Below, in pieces: positions 1 through 8,783 of a stretch of 64,000 bases of DNA (position 1 is its first letter; every line of letters starts with the position of its first letter). Below the pieces are notes generated by a model. The model was not told where the DNA came from. It did not search any database and worked only from the letters and a program-made list of their open reading frames with translations. The position numbers were made by a program, and so were the translations under genes. Where the stretch lies: NCBI GenBank assembly GCA_964408805.1, contig CAYPAV010000007.1, positions 1-64,000 on the forward strand, read 5' to 3'. This DNA is from CAYPAV01 sp964408805 (GTDB taxonomy: Bacteria; Pseudomonadota; Alphaproteobacteria; UBA8366).

Positions 1-20
1 CAGATGACGCTCTCTCTAAC

Positions 21-224
21 TCACACCGTGGATCCGGTTAAGGGGGCTAGGTCAAAGGTACGGGTAGCCAAATGACCACGCTTCAAGGGAATGCCCGCAT
101 CGTAAAGGCGGCGGCAGAATTCGAGGAACCGTTCTTCGAGATCGATTTCACCGAGCGCGCTTTCGATCAGCCAATCGCTGATGGCCTGGAATTTTCTGTC
201 GTGACGTCCGGTTCCCTCGGACAT
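21..224 (-). pseudogene. N-terminal fragment of an adenylate/guanylate cyclase-like protein
   Basis: A 67-residue reading frame starts with ATG preceded by AGGAT, 7 nt after the stop of the flavin monooxygenase gene, so it was probably co-transcribed with it. Residues 12-57 (ISDWLIESALG, FCRRLYDAGIPL, RGHLATRT) match what I know of the N-terminal segment that precedes the catalytic domain in alphaproteobacterial class III nucleotide cyclases. The match is lost after RTF, and a TGA stop follows ten codons later. The cyclase catalytic domain would have to lie beyond the left edge of the window, in another frame. This looks like a truncated or frameshifted gene. A genuine short protein is less likely. 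Family assignment is from memory of the motif and is moderate. Confidence 0.5.
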
Positions 225-231
225 GACGATC

Positions 232-1359
232 CTATCCGTCCGCGATCATCGCCGGATGATGGGGCGCGCGTAAGTCTGCTTGTTCCATCAGCGGCAGCAC
301 CTCGTCGATCCATTGCCGACACTCGGCGAGGTAATCTACCCAAGAAATCAGCATGCCGTCGACTCCCATCGCCGAGAGGCGCCGGATGCCGTCGACGATC
401 TGTTCGGGCGTGCCGACCAGCGGATAGCCGCCATGACCCGCCTTGAAATGGAACTTGAAATCATCAAGGACGGCCGGTGTCAGGGTCTCGGATTGGACGC
501 CGAAAATTTCCAGCATGTTGGCGACCGCGACATCGTCGCCCATTTCCGTGACATAATAGTCCAGATAGTCGCGGGCTTCCTTCTCGGTCTCGCGGCAGAC
601 GACGTAGACATGTATCCAGCATTGGGAGGTTCGGCCGAGGTCGGACGCCATGGACTTGAGTTCCGCGATCTGTGCCCGGTCGCTGTCCTCGTCGGCCTGG
701 CGCAGCATGACGAAGTTCATGTCGGCGTGCCGGGCCGAGAATGCCTGGCCGGCCGGTGAACTGCCCGCATTCATAATGGGTGGGCGGGGTTTCTGGAGCG
801 GTTTCGGCTCGCTCCAAAGACCGGTCCCGTTGAAGAATTCGCCCTGATGATCGAAAGCGTCTCCGGTCGTCCAAAGCCGCTTCACGAGCTCGATCCATTC
901 CTCCGCATATTCATAGCGCCGCTCGTGCTGGCGAAGCTCGGCGCCGAACATGTCGAACTCGTTCTTGAACCAGCCAGCCACCAGATTGAGCGCGAAACGA
1001 CCATTCGCGATGTGGTCGACGGTGGCACCCATCTTGGCGGCGGCGACGGGATGGGTCAGCGGGGCGTGAATGGTCGCCAGAATCGTGCTGTAGCTGGTCT
1101 TCGCCGCAATTCCCGCCGCCCAGGTAAAGGCCTCGAACGTCCGGTTGTTGAAATTGGTCTCGCCGCCATAGCCCTTCCAGCGGCCGACCGGAAGCAAGGC
1201 CTCGAGGCCGGCGGCATCCGCCATCTGCGCTAGCGCAACGTTGTCCGTCCAGCGCATCGGCCAGGCGTTCTCCACTGTCGTCACGGTCGAGCCGTGCGAG
1301 CAATTGAATGCCATCACGCCAAGCTTGACGCGGTTGTCGTTTAGAAGAGGGTTCGTCAT
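232..1359 (-). CDS. LLM-class flavin-dependent monooxygenase (RutA-like)
   Basis: 375 residues from the ATG at 1359. An upstream extension in the same frame to 1467 lacks family similarity, and it would overlap the divergent transporter. This is a luciferase-like TIM-barrel oxidoreductase that uses reduced flavin and O2. The blocks GGETNFNNRTFEAF, LVAGWFKNEFDMFG and NAGSSPAGQAFSARHAD correspond to segments of pyrimidine monooxygenase RutA and related C-S/C-N cleaving enzymes. The rest of a rut operon is not present, so uracil need not be the substrate; sulfur or nitrogen heterocycles are equally possible. It is divergent from the DHA2 transporter (98-nt gap) and followed by the cyclase fragment. 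The flavin reductase partner is not in the window. Confidence 0.85.
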   Translation of the reverse strand: MTNPLLNDNRVKLGVMAFNCSHGSTVTTVENAWPMRWTDNVALAQMADAAGLEALLPVGRWKGYGGETNFNNRTFEAFTWAAGIAAKTSYSTILATIHAPLTHPVAAAKMGATVDHIANGRFALNLVAGWFKNEFDMFGAELRQHERRYEYAEEWIELVKRLWTTGDAFDHQGEFFNGTGLWSEPKPLQKPRPPIMNAGSSPAGQAFSARHADMNFVMLRQADEDSDRAQIAELKSMASDLGRTSQCWIHVYVVCRETEKEARDYLDYYVTEMGDDVAVANMLEIFGVQSETLTPAVLDDFKFHFKAGHGGYPLVGTPEQIVDGIRRLSAMGVDGMLISWVDYLAECRQWIDEVLPLMEQADLRAPHHPAMIADG

Positions 1360-1456
1360 CCAGAAATGATCTATGTTAGTTAGCGCAATTCTTCCATAGG
1401 CCGGTTCATCAATGAGATGACGGCCGTCCAACACGTATTGGCGTCGACGAACCAAG

Positions 1457-2986
1457 ATGCGCTTCAATACCCGCGATATGTCGCCGACCGGGCCCTTTAC
1501 TACCGGTCAACTGGTCATGATCACGGGCCCCGTGTTGATGGCGTCGTTGCTCCATGCGCTCAACATGAGCACCGCGTTCGTGGCGTTGCCCGAAATGCAG
1601 GGGAACCTCTCGGCGCGGCCGGACCAAGTCGGTTGGATCGTGACCAGCTTCGTCGTGGCGACGGCGGTCGGCACCATCTTGACCGGCTGGCCTTCGGCGA
1701 AATTCGGCCGGCGTCGGATCTTTCTCGCGTCGATCATCGGTTTCACTTTAACCTCCGCGCTCTGCGGACTCGCGAGCAGCCTGGAGGAGCTCGTCTTCTA
1801 TCGCATCCTCCAAGGATTCGCGAGCGCGCCGCTCCTGCCGATCTCGCAGGCGATCATGCTCGATACCTATCCCCGCCGTCGTCACGGTCTGGCGATGAGT
1901 ATCTGGTCGATGGGTATGATCATCGGGCCGGTACTGGGCCCCACGGTGGGCGCCTTCCTGACCGAGATCTACAATTGGCGGTACATCTTCTTCCTGAACG
2001 TGCCGTTCGGAATCGCCGCCTTAATTGGGATCCTGCCGACCCTGCCGGAGGTCGAAGTGAAGGGGCAGAAACTCGATTGGATCGGTGTCATATCGTTGAT
2101 CGTTGCCGTCTCGGCCGTGCAGACCATGCTCGATCGCGGCGAACGGCTCGACTGGTTCAATTCGACCGAGATCATCGTCGAGGCGGTGATCGCGGCGCTC
2201 GGTTTCTATCTCTTCGTCGTGCACTGCCTAACCCACGACCGGCCCTATCTCAACCTCGCGATCCTGAAGGATCGCAATTATGTGGTCGGAAATTTTTTGA
2301 TCTTCATTTTCGGCATCACCGTGTTCTCAAGCATGTTCATCTTGCCGCTGTTTCTCCAGAACGTGCAGGACTATCCGGTCCTCTCGGCCGGTTGGGTGCT
2401 GTCGTCACGCGGTATCGGCACCATGATCGCGATGATGATGGGCGGTGTCTTGGCGGACAGGTTTCCGGCCAAATACCTCATCTTCGGCGGTGTCATGTGT
2501 ATCGCCGTCAGCAACATTTACATGACCCAATGGACCGCCGAGGTCTCGATGGAGACGATCCTCTGGATTACCATCGTCAACGGTTATGGCATGGGCATGA
2601 TGTGGGTCACCTTGACCACGGTGACCTTTTCCACGCTGGCGATGCACTTCCGGGTCGAGGGGGCGGCGCTGTTCGCGCTCATCCGCGGCATCGGCGCCAG
2701 CATGGGCACGTCGATAATCGTGGCCATCCTGGTCCACAGTTCGCAGGTCAACTACATCGAAATGCGTGATCGTATCAGCAGCTTCAACGAAAATCTCGGT
2801 GCCGCCGCGTCGCCGCCCGCCTGGAACCCGGAAACCTTGAGCGGGTTGATGGCGCTCCGCAACTTGGTGATCTCGCAAGCCGAGACCATCGCCTATCTGA
2901 ACGCCTTCGTCTTCCTGGTCGCGGTCACGGTTCTGGCGCTGCCGATGGTGTTCTTCCTAAAGAATCCACCGAAGGCTGGGGCGTAG
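1457..2986 (+). CDS. DHA2-family MFS multidrug/efflux transporter
   Basis: 509 residues with about 14 hydrophobic segments, typical of the EmrB/QacA (DHA2) group of proton-driven exporters. Family features are a first helix around residues 17-40, motif A-like GWPSAKFGRRR near residue 78, and a motif C-like stretch (SMGMIIGPVLGPTVGAFL) in helix 5. The ATG at 1457 gives an N-terminus of normal length; an internal ATG at 1478 is possible. No membrane-fusion (EmrA/HlyD) partner lies next to it. It is transcribed away from the RutA-like monooxygenase, so the two may share a promoter region and a substrate, but that is inference. Substrate unknown. Confidence 0.85.
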   Translation: MRFNTRDMSPTGPFTTGQLVMITGPVLMASLLHALNMSTAFVALPEMQGNLSARPDQVGWIVTSFVVATAVGTILTGWPSAKFGRRRIFLASIIGFTLTSALCGLASSLEELVFYRILQGFASAPLLPISQAIMLDTYPRRRHGLAMSIWSMGMIIGPVLGPTVGAFLTEIYNWRYIFFLNVPFGIAALIGILPTLPEVEVKGQKLDWIGVISLIVAVSAVQTMLDRGERLDWFNSTEIIVEAVIAALGFYLFVVHCLTHDRPYLNLAILKDRNYVVGNFLIFIFGITVFSSMFILPLFLQNVQDYPVLSAGWVLSSRGIGTMIAMMMGGVLADRFPAKYLIFGGVMCIAVSNIYMTQWTAEVSMETILWITIVNGYGMGMMWVTLTTVTFSTLAMHFRVEGAALFALIRGIGASMGTSIIVAILVHSSQVNYIEMRDRISSFNENLGAAASPPAWNPETLSGLMALRNLVISQAETIAYLNAFVFLVAVTVLALPMVFFLKNPPKAGA

Positions 2987-3090
2987 GGGGCGGTGACCGA
3001 TCGGTGATCCGAGTAAGGCCGCAATTGCGACTATTCGCGACGTTGTCGCCAAGTTTGTTAGGCGATATTCATCGATGCTGACAACCGACC

Positions 3091-3738
3091 TCAACCGCCG
3101 GCTTTCATCGCGTTCAACTTTTTGATGATATGAGCCCCTAGCAGCCGAGTATTCTTTTCTTTGTTCTCTTCGTAAAACGTGTCGATACCGATCTCTGCGG
3201 CGATTACACGCAAATGCATTTTGGCGACGGGCTGTCTTTCGCCATGCTTCAGAACTTCAATTGTTCCATTTTCGTACTGCTGGATCATGTATTCGCCATA
3301 TTCGGCTTGGTCGGTAACGTTCAAGTTTTCGAGTGGCATTCTGGAGCGTCCGCTCGATACTCCGAACGTCAATTTATTCGAAGATCCTCTCATTTGGGTT
3401 CGTGCGTTTTCCACGGTTTCGTCCATGATCGTTTCGACGGATACTCCGATCTCGTCGTCAATATTGATTCGCAGAATGATCACGCGATCAACGAGGTCGA
3501 ACGTGTTTGCGTTGAAATTGACGTGCGTACTCGTGGTTACCGTCTTTACCGAAATTCTTTCGTTGTCGGCGCTGACGACGTCATAACCGCGCTGGTTTGT
3601 TTCAATCGCCATTTGCCCGCGTGTGATCATTGCAGCGTAAAGTTCGCCGATTCTTCCGGTCAAATGGGACAATTCGCCGGGCGCGACCCCCCAAACCAAT
3701 TCCTTTTCGAACCAAGTCAGCGCCTTGACGTTTGTCAC
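3091..3738 (-). CDS. Hypothetical protein with a restriction-endonuclease-like core (DUF6998-like)
   Basis: 215 residues from a GTG start with GGGATGG upstream. Residues about 26-75 read GRIGELYAAM, then RGYDVVSADNERISVKT. This spacing of Glu, Asp and x-V-K is what is seen in PD-(D/E)XK nuclease folds, and it resembles the DUF6998 family. The expected Glu/Asp of the ExK motif is Ser here (SVK), so catalysis is uncertain. The C-terminal half has no motif I recognise. The stretch is clearly poorer in GC (near 42-50% by eye) than its neighbours, and it stands alone between an efflux gene and a gene remnant, which suggests horizontal acquisition. A part of a restriction or defence island is possible, but no methylase or other defence gene is beside it. 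Confidence 0.6.
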   Translation of the reverse strand: MTNVKALTWFEKELVWGVAPGELSHLTGRIGELYAAMITRGQMAIETNQRGYDVVSADNERISVKTVTTSTHVNFNANTFDLVDRVIILRINIDDEIGVSVETIMDETVENARTQMRGSSNKLTFGVSSGRSRMPLENLNVTDQAEYGEYMIQQYENGTIEVLKHGERQPVAKMHLRVIAAEIGIDTFYEENKEKNTRLLGAHIIKKLNAMKAGG

Positions 3739-3901
3739 CTACCATCCCAGTTCTGCATTTTCCATGGAGCGATGGCACTCTGTGATCGCTCACTATTTGA
3801 ATTTCCAAGACCAATAGAAACCGTGTCACCGTCGCGGTAGTTCTTGATGGAAAACATTGAGGGGGATTTTCTGTATAAAGCGCCCCTATTCGGACCCTTA
3901 A

Positions 3902-3995
3902 TCACCGACTTCGCATTGCTGATCGGAATTCAAAAGATTCGAGTAGCTTCCAGATCATCACGGAGATTTCGTTGATCCTGTCTTCCAGAATTCCG
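3902..3995 (-). pseudogene. 3'-end remnant of a second MBL/cyclic-nucleotide-binding gene
   Basis: This segment, 8 nt past the Rieske oxygenase stop, aligns without gaps to the 3' end of the intact MBL/cNMP gene (6445-6519 against 3921-3995, about 62 of 75 bases identical). Read on the minus strand it encodes EDRINEISVMIWKLLESFEF, against EDRISGIPVVMWKLLESYEF in the intact protein, then a short different tail and its own TGA. No start or upstream portion remains. It is therefore the leftover C-terminus of a paralogue, lying in the same orientation as the intact copy. Together the two copies form imperfect direct repeats around the Rieske-LigB pair. Confidence 0.8.
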
Positions 3996-4002
3996 CTTCG
4001 CT

Positions 4003-5307
4003 TCATTCCGCCGCATCCGACCTCGACTCCGAACCCTCCGTCGGCGCGGCGACCCGCATCGCCTCTAATATCTCCGACCTGTCGTCGAAATCAGCCTCCT
4101 CGTCGATAATCACCGAATGCGATCGGACGCGGAATAGCGCCCCGTCTTGCGCGGAGGGCGGCTCCACGCCCGCCTCAAGCTTCCGCGCGCCGTCGATCAA
4201 AAGCCGACGCATCTTGATGACCGCGGTGTCGGACGAGCCGAGATTCTCGAATGATCGGTCGACGATGGGTCCGGCGCTCTCGGTCATGGCGGCGTCCTGG
4301 GCGCGAATGCCCACGATCCCCGTATAGGTCTCGCTACGCTGCATTTCCCGGTCAATATTATAGTCGTTGGCTTGGTTCGCCGCCGGCGTCAATGTTCCCG
4401 GGATGAGGGCCGCATGGGCTGCCGCACCCGTCCGCCAGGTGTGAAGTTCTTCTTCGCTGACGGGCTTGTCGTTGCGGTAGGTGATGCAAATAATGTTGCA
4501 ATGGGTGTCGTCGACCGGGACCCACATGCGCACGGTCCGGGACTCGCCCGGCACCGGGGCGATCATCGTATAATAGGGGTAAAGCCACTGGTTCATGCGC
4601 CAGTAGTAGCGACCCCCCTCCACCTGTCGCCGGGCCCCCAGCGTCATGCCGAAATCCGATTCGGTGACTTTCCATTTGGGCGCGGTGTCGCCGGAGAAAT
4701 ACGAGCCGGTCAAGGCCGCCTTGTTTTTCGCGTCGTTGTCCAGCTTGCTGTGAAGGAAGCTGACATGGGCGGAATCGATTTCGCCCTCGACGGCCTGGGC
4801 ATAATTGCTTTCCTGATACCACCGCGACATATAGCGATAGTCTTCCGGCAGCTCCATCCATTCCAGTTCCGGCAGTCCTCCCATCAATTCCTTCGGTCCC
4901 ATATAGGCCCAAACGATGCCGGCCTTCTCGCGCACCGGATAGGCTTTCAGCTTGATCTTGTCCTTGAATGTGCTATCGGCCGGCTCGGACGGTAGATCTA
5001 CGCAGTTGCCGTCCACGTCGAATTTCCAACCGTGGTAGACGCAGCGGATCCCGCAGGCCTCGTTGCGTCCGAAGAACAGGCTGACGCGCCGATGCGGGCA
5101 GAACCGGTCCACGAGACCGACCTGACCGTTGGTGTCGCGAAACGCCAACAAATCCTCGCCCAGCAAGCGAACCCGAACCGGCTCGCCATCCGGCTCGGCG
5201 ATCTCGTCGGACAACATGAAGGGCGTCCAGAACCGCCGCATGAAGTCTCCCATGGGCGTTCCGGGATCGGTCTGGGTCAGATATTCGTTTTCCTCACGTT
5301 TCAGCAT
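4003..5307 (-). CDS. Rieske non-haem iron aromatic oxygenase, alpha subunit
   Basis: 434 residues. The Rieske domain is near the N-terminus, with ligands C70-x-H72 (FCPHRR) and C89-x2-H92 (CVYHGW). The catalytic domain holds the D-x2-H-x4-H iron motif in DSAHVSFLH. The length and the opening (LTQTDPGTPMGDFMRRFWTPF) fit the phthalate 4,5-dioxygenase-type single-component oxygenase group, which attacks aromatic carboxylates or methoxy-aromatics using electrons from a separate reductase. No reductase or ferredoxin gene is adjacent. It follows the LigB-type ring-cleavage gene by 73 nt in the same direction, so hydroxylation or demethylation followed by ring cleavage of one aromatic compound is likely. 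Substrate unknown. Confidence 0.9.
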   Translation of the reverse strand: MLKREENEYLTQTDPGTPMGDFMRRFWTPFMLSDEIAEPDGEPVRVRLLGEDLLAFRDTNGQVGLVDRFCPHRRVSLFFGRNEACGIRCVYHGWKFDVDGNCVDLPSEPADSTFKDKIKLKAYPVREKAGIVWAYMGPKELMGGLPELEWMELPEDYRYMSRWYQESNYAQAVEGEIDSAHVSFLHSKLDNDAKNKAALTGSYFSGDTAPKWKVTESDFGMTLGARRQVEGGRYYWRMNQWLYPYYTMIAPVPGESRTVRMWVPVDDTHCNIICITYRNDKPVSEEELHTWRTGAAAHAALIPGTLTPAANQANDYNIDREMQRSETYTGIVGIRAQDAAMTESAGPIVDRSFENLGSSDTAVIKMRRLLIDGARKLEAGVEPPSAQDGALFRVRSHSVIIDEEADFDDRSEILEAMRVAAPTEGSESRSDAAE

Positions 5308-5380
5308 TTCGCGCCCCTTGATTTCCCCATCCTTCGCTACTCGCCGGTTAAAGGCCGTCGAGCCTAACGTTGCCGGTCAC

Positions 5381-6367
5381 TCAGGACCAGGCGGCGAAAC
5401 CCAAGCCGGTGCCTGTCCCCGCCGGCGTCCTGTAACCGGGCTGGTAGTCCATCCAGGTCAGCGGCAAGTGTTCCAGCGCACCGGCAACACACAGCCAATT
5501 GCGAATCTCGGAACTGCCGCCGTTCAGCTTCTCACGCGGCAGCGCTTGTAGCGCCTCGGCGTCCTTGTCTTGGAGTGCCCGCATTACCTCGGTGTCGAGC
5601 GCCTCGTCGACCGTGAAGTGACTGAGGCCGCCCGAGGCGAGAATGCCGATCCGCGCGTCAACCGGATAAGAGGCGACCGCCGCCGAAATCGCTTGGCCCA
5701 ACCGGTAGCAACGTCGTGGACTCGCCTGATTAGGTGGGTAGAAGGTATTCAGAAAAACGGGTAGCACGGGCAGCGCTTCTCCTTGCAACAATCGGGTGTG
5801 GACAAAAGCGATCGCATGCCCTTCACCCTTGCCCGGCTCGATCGAATCGGCGGTCGCGATATCGAACTCTCGGTCGATCAAACAATCGATGAGATGGTGC
5901 GCCAGGTTCGCGTCGACGGGATAGTCACGCGGCAAGGATTCTTCGTAGTACTTCGCCCACAACCGCATCGCCCATTCGGGTCGGTCGGGATCGGGCGCCA
6001 GGGGTACATTGGGAATGGACTCGCCCCGGTAAACCAGCATGCACGGCATGTTTTCCTTGCCAAAGAGTTCATCCTGATCGTCGCCGACGACGATCAGCGT
6101 ATCAAGCGCGGCCGCGCGGATGGTCGCGGCGATTTTATCCAGATTATTCATCGCGGCAGCGTGACGGCCGGCCAATTTTTCGGGCTGGATTTCATCCGCG
6201 GTGGCGGGATCCGCTTCGTTCAACAAATCCTCGTAGCTGACCGGGTTACCGTCCTTGTCGAGATGCGCGCGCCCGCGATCGATTTCAATGAAGCGCGACC
6301 AGTCTTCCAGGCGGGCATTCAACATTGGCGAGTGAGAAATTCCAATTCCAAGAACAAGGCGTGCCAT
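5381..6367 (-). CDS. Class III extradiol ring-cleavage dioxygenase (LigB family)
   Basis: 328 residues from the ATG at 6367, with GGAG 9 nt upstream; an in-frame TTG at 6382 is less likely. The LigB-superfamily start (LVLGIGISHSPML, with an iron-ligand His) and the later GGLSHF histidine are present. Such enzymes open catechol-type rings next to the hydroxyls using Fe(II) and O2. The gene lies between the MBL/cNMP gene (67 nt upstream) and the Rieske oxygenase (73 nt downstream), all on the minus strand, consistent with one aromatic-degradation operon. Alpha and beta parts are not separate here, so it is of the single-chain type. The exact substrate (protocatechuate, gallate or another) cannot be told. 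Confidence 0.85.
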   Translation of the reverse strand: MARLVLGIGISHSPMLNARLEDWSRFIEIDRGRAHLDKDGNPVSYEDLLNEADPATADEIQPEKLAGRHAAAMNNLDKIAATIRAAALDTLIVVGDDQDELFGKENMPCMLVYRGESIPNVPLAPDPDRPEWAMRLWAKYYEESLPRDYPVDANLAHHLIDCLIDREFDIATADSIEPGKGEGHAIAFVHTRLLQGEALPVLPVFLNTFYPPNQASPRRCYRLGQAISAAVASYPVDARIGILASGGLSHFTVDEALDTEVMRALQDKDAEALQALPREKLNGGSSEIRNWLCVAGALEHLPLTWMDYQPGYRTPAGTGTGLGFAAWS

Positions 6368-6434
6368 TAGCGTGGTCTCCAAGATGTGTCCGGTCTAGAG
6401 AGCCTCTATCCCGACCCGCCGCAAATCACCGACC

Positions 6435-8627
6435 TTACACCGTCGATCGGAATTCATACGATTCGAGTAGCTTCCACATGACAACGGGGATGCCGCTGAT
6501 CCTGTCTTCCGGGATTTCGAAAATTCGGCAGGGGGCGGCGGTTTGGTAATCGAAGGCTTGCGATTTGTCGAACAGTATTCGTTCCTCGCCGAAGAAGCTT
6601 CCGGATCGCAGGGTCTCGATGACCTCGCCGTTACGCATCCGCTTTATCTCCCCCGAATTGATGATGTAGACGGATGTCGGCGGCAGGTCCTCGAGGACGA
6701 TGCCTTCGTCATCATACTCGCGAAGCACCATGGCTTCGGCCAGCTGGTTCTGGACGGGTGGCGAGATCGTTTCGCCGAACAGCCAGGTTTGTTCCAGGAC
6801 CTCGCGGTTTTCCATCAGGCGCTTTGTTTTCGCGTCGAGCTTGTTCTTCTTGATGAATTCCATATAGGAGGCGCCCGTGAGACGAAGCGACTGCACGTAG
6901 CTTACGGCCCGGTACGTCGATGTCGACGGGTAGCCGTGAAGACAGGAAAACTCGCCCACCAGGCCGCCCGCCGAAATGATGTTGTAGACGTCGTCCTCGG
7001 AACGAATTTTCTCCACCGTGCCGGTCACGATCAGGAAGATGTCCTCGTTCATCCGGCCTTTCCTCAGCATGATCGAGCCCGGCATGAATTCGACGATGGG
7101 ATGATTGAGGAGGGTGCGCAGATAGTGCGGTTCCATTTGCGGGAAATAGGCCCGCAGGAACTCGAAGGAAAATCGGCGAAGGTTTCCCGTTTGGTCGGAG
7201 ACCATCGAATCGACGACGCCGAAGGTCGCGCTGGAGCCGATTTCCTTTTGCCGGTTCGTCAAGGGGTCGGCCCGGTGGGCGAAGACGATCCTGTCCGACA
7301 TGTCGTCCTGAAAGTCGTCGGCCTCGCCGTGGATCATGCCGCCGCCGATATCGATTTTTTTCAGTTTCACTTCGGTCAGGTATTCGTCGTAGGTTCGCTC
7401 GAATTCGCGCTGTGTAATCCCGGGCGCGTCGTCGTCGTCCGTGACCATATTGCGCAGCATTTCAATCGAGGAAATGTCCGCCAGATGCGCGTAGGTCAGG
7501 TACTGGCCTTCCCAGAAGGTACGGAAATAGAACGCGCTGGTCTCTACCGGGTGCGGCGACAGGATCGGCCGTACTTCCAGGCCGTCGATGTCGTTCCATT
7601 TATCGAATTCGAGATCATGGATATCGAAATAACCCGATATCATGTCTTCGTCGGTCGACAGGAGTGCCGAAAGTTTCTTGAACACGGAAGCCCGCACCAA
7701 TGGTGTTGCGAAATATTTGATCCGATGGTCGGTTCGCATGAGGGTCGTGAGACCGGCGAAGTGATCGTCGTGGCAATGCGTGTGAAAGTTGCCCTCGACT
7801 TCGTTTACGCCGATTCCCAGCGCAGTCAGGCTATAGGAGATATTGGGCCCCGCATCGATCAGAAAAATCTTGCCTTGAAAGACGATGATGCTCGCCATGC
7901 ATGGCCGGTTGACGTCCCAGCCGTCGCCTTGTCCCGAATGGATGACGGAAAAATAATCCCGGTTGATGCTCTGAAATCCGAGCGGGTAGGCCGACCGGTC
8001 GTTCCGGCCGCGCTTAACGGTCAAATCGATCGTCACGACCTCGTCCTCATAGGCAATGTCGAAGACGTTGGTTCGTTTCCGCGCGATCGTAACGCCGTTT
8101 CGGATCTCCCTCGGTTTGTCCTCCACCACCAGGGAATCGAGCAATTCCTCGGTGTCGAGAATCCTGCCGAAGGCGAATTTCAGCTTCATTCGCATGATCT
8201 CGTTGGCGCGCTCCGGAGTCTCGCCGGCCGCGATGATCTCTTCTTCCGAGGTCAATCCGTATTTGCCCCGGTAGATGTAATCCATCTGCGCCGTGATCTG
8301 CTCTTTGGATCCCAAAAGAAGAGGCTTCAGCCCCGTGTTGTTGGGATGGCCGGGGATGAGCATTCCTTGCCGGTAGAGCATTTGCAGGACCGGAAATTCA
8401 GCTAGATTGCAGAATTTGCCATTTTGCAAGGCGACATCGGAAAGCAGGATCACATTCGGCCCCGTTTCGAATGTGACGCCGTCGATGGCCCTGGGAACGA
8501 TCAGCCGGCGTTGCATCAGATGCTTGACCGAATCCTCCGGGCAACCGCAAAGCATCTGAACTCCAGCCTCCTGAATCTCCACCCAGTAGACACCCCGGAT
8601 GACTTCCAATCGCCTAATCTTCGTCAT
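6435..8627 (-). CDS. Metallo-beta-lactamase-fold protein with C-terminal cyclic-nucleotide-binding domains
   Basis: 730 residues from the ATG at 8627 (GGAG upstream). The first 200 residues have no domain I recognise. Residues about 240-440 form an MBL-fold hydrolase with the metal motif HTHCHDDH at 282-289 and further histidines downstream (HPVETSAFYF, YAHLADIS). Residues about 525-610 and 635-715 look like two tandem cNMP-binding domains; IFLIVTGTVEKI and VYIINSGEIKRM are the typical beta-roll hairpins. The plan fits a soluble phosphodiesterase or hydrolase gated by cAMP/cGMP. A family annotated as cyclic-nucleotide-dependent cyclic-nucleotide phosphodiesterase has this plan, but I cannot confirm membership. 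It is upstream of LigB and Rieske genes, and a paralogue remnant sits at 3902-3995. Confidence 0.8.
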   Translation of the reverse strand: MTKIRRLEVIRGVYWVEIQEAGVQMLCGCPEDSVKHLMQRRLIVPRAIDGVTFETGPNVILLSDVALQNGKFCNLAEFPVLQMLYRQGMLIPGHPNNTGLKPLLLGSKEQITAQMDYIYRGKYGLTSEEEIIAAGETPERANEIMRMKLKFAFGRILDTEELLDSLVVEDKPREIRNGVTIARKRTNVFDIAYEDEVVTIDLTVKRGRNDRSAYPLGFQSINRDYFSVIHSGQGDGWDVNRPCMASIIVFQGKIFLIDAGPNISYSLTALGIGVNEVEGNFHTHCHDDHFAGLTTLMRTDHRIKYFATPLVRASVFKKLSALLSTDEDMISGYFDIHDLEFDKWNDIDGLEVRPILSPHPVETSAFYFRTFWEGQYLTYAHLADISSIEMLRNMVTDDDDAPGITQREFERTYDEYLTEVKLKKIDIGGGMIHGEADDFQDDMSDRIVFAHRADPLTNRQKEIGSSATFGVVDSMVSDQTGNLRRFSFEFLRAYFPQMEPHYLRTLLNHPIVEFMPGSIMLRKGRMNEDIFLIVTGTVEKIRSEDDVYNIISAGGLVGEFSCLHGYPSTSTYRAVSYVQSLRLTGASYMEFIKKNKLDAKTKRLMENREVLEQTWLFGETISPPVQNQLAEAMVLREYDDEGIVLEDLPPTSVYIINSGEIKRMRNGEVIETLRSGSFFGEERILFDKSQAFDYQTAAPCRIFEIPEDRISGIPVVMWKLLESYEFRSTV

Positions 8628-8783
8628 GGCAGGTCGCTCCGCGTATTTGTCGCAACCATCTTCTTCGAAGGATGGTTTGCAAGGCATTCGATCCGTATGG
8701 GTAATCGAACGCGTCCATACTGGGCTAGGATTCGGACGAAACGCAAGTTACCGCGCTCCATCTCATTCCCCCGTGATCTCCCG

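Noticed and set aside
21..23. TGA of the truncated cyclase as another selenocysteine codon
   Set aside because: The residues before it no longer follow the family, and no hairpin or homologous sequence can be seen in the 20 nt that remain.
6543..8405. A 620-codon open frame on the plus strand
   Set aside because: It is antisense to the MBL/cNMP gene, whose domains are clear; a high-GC third-position artefact.
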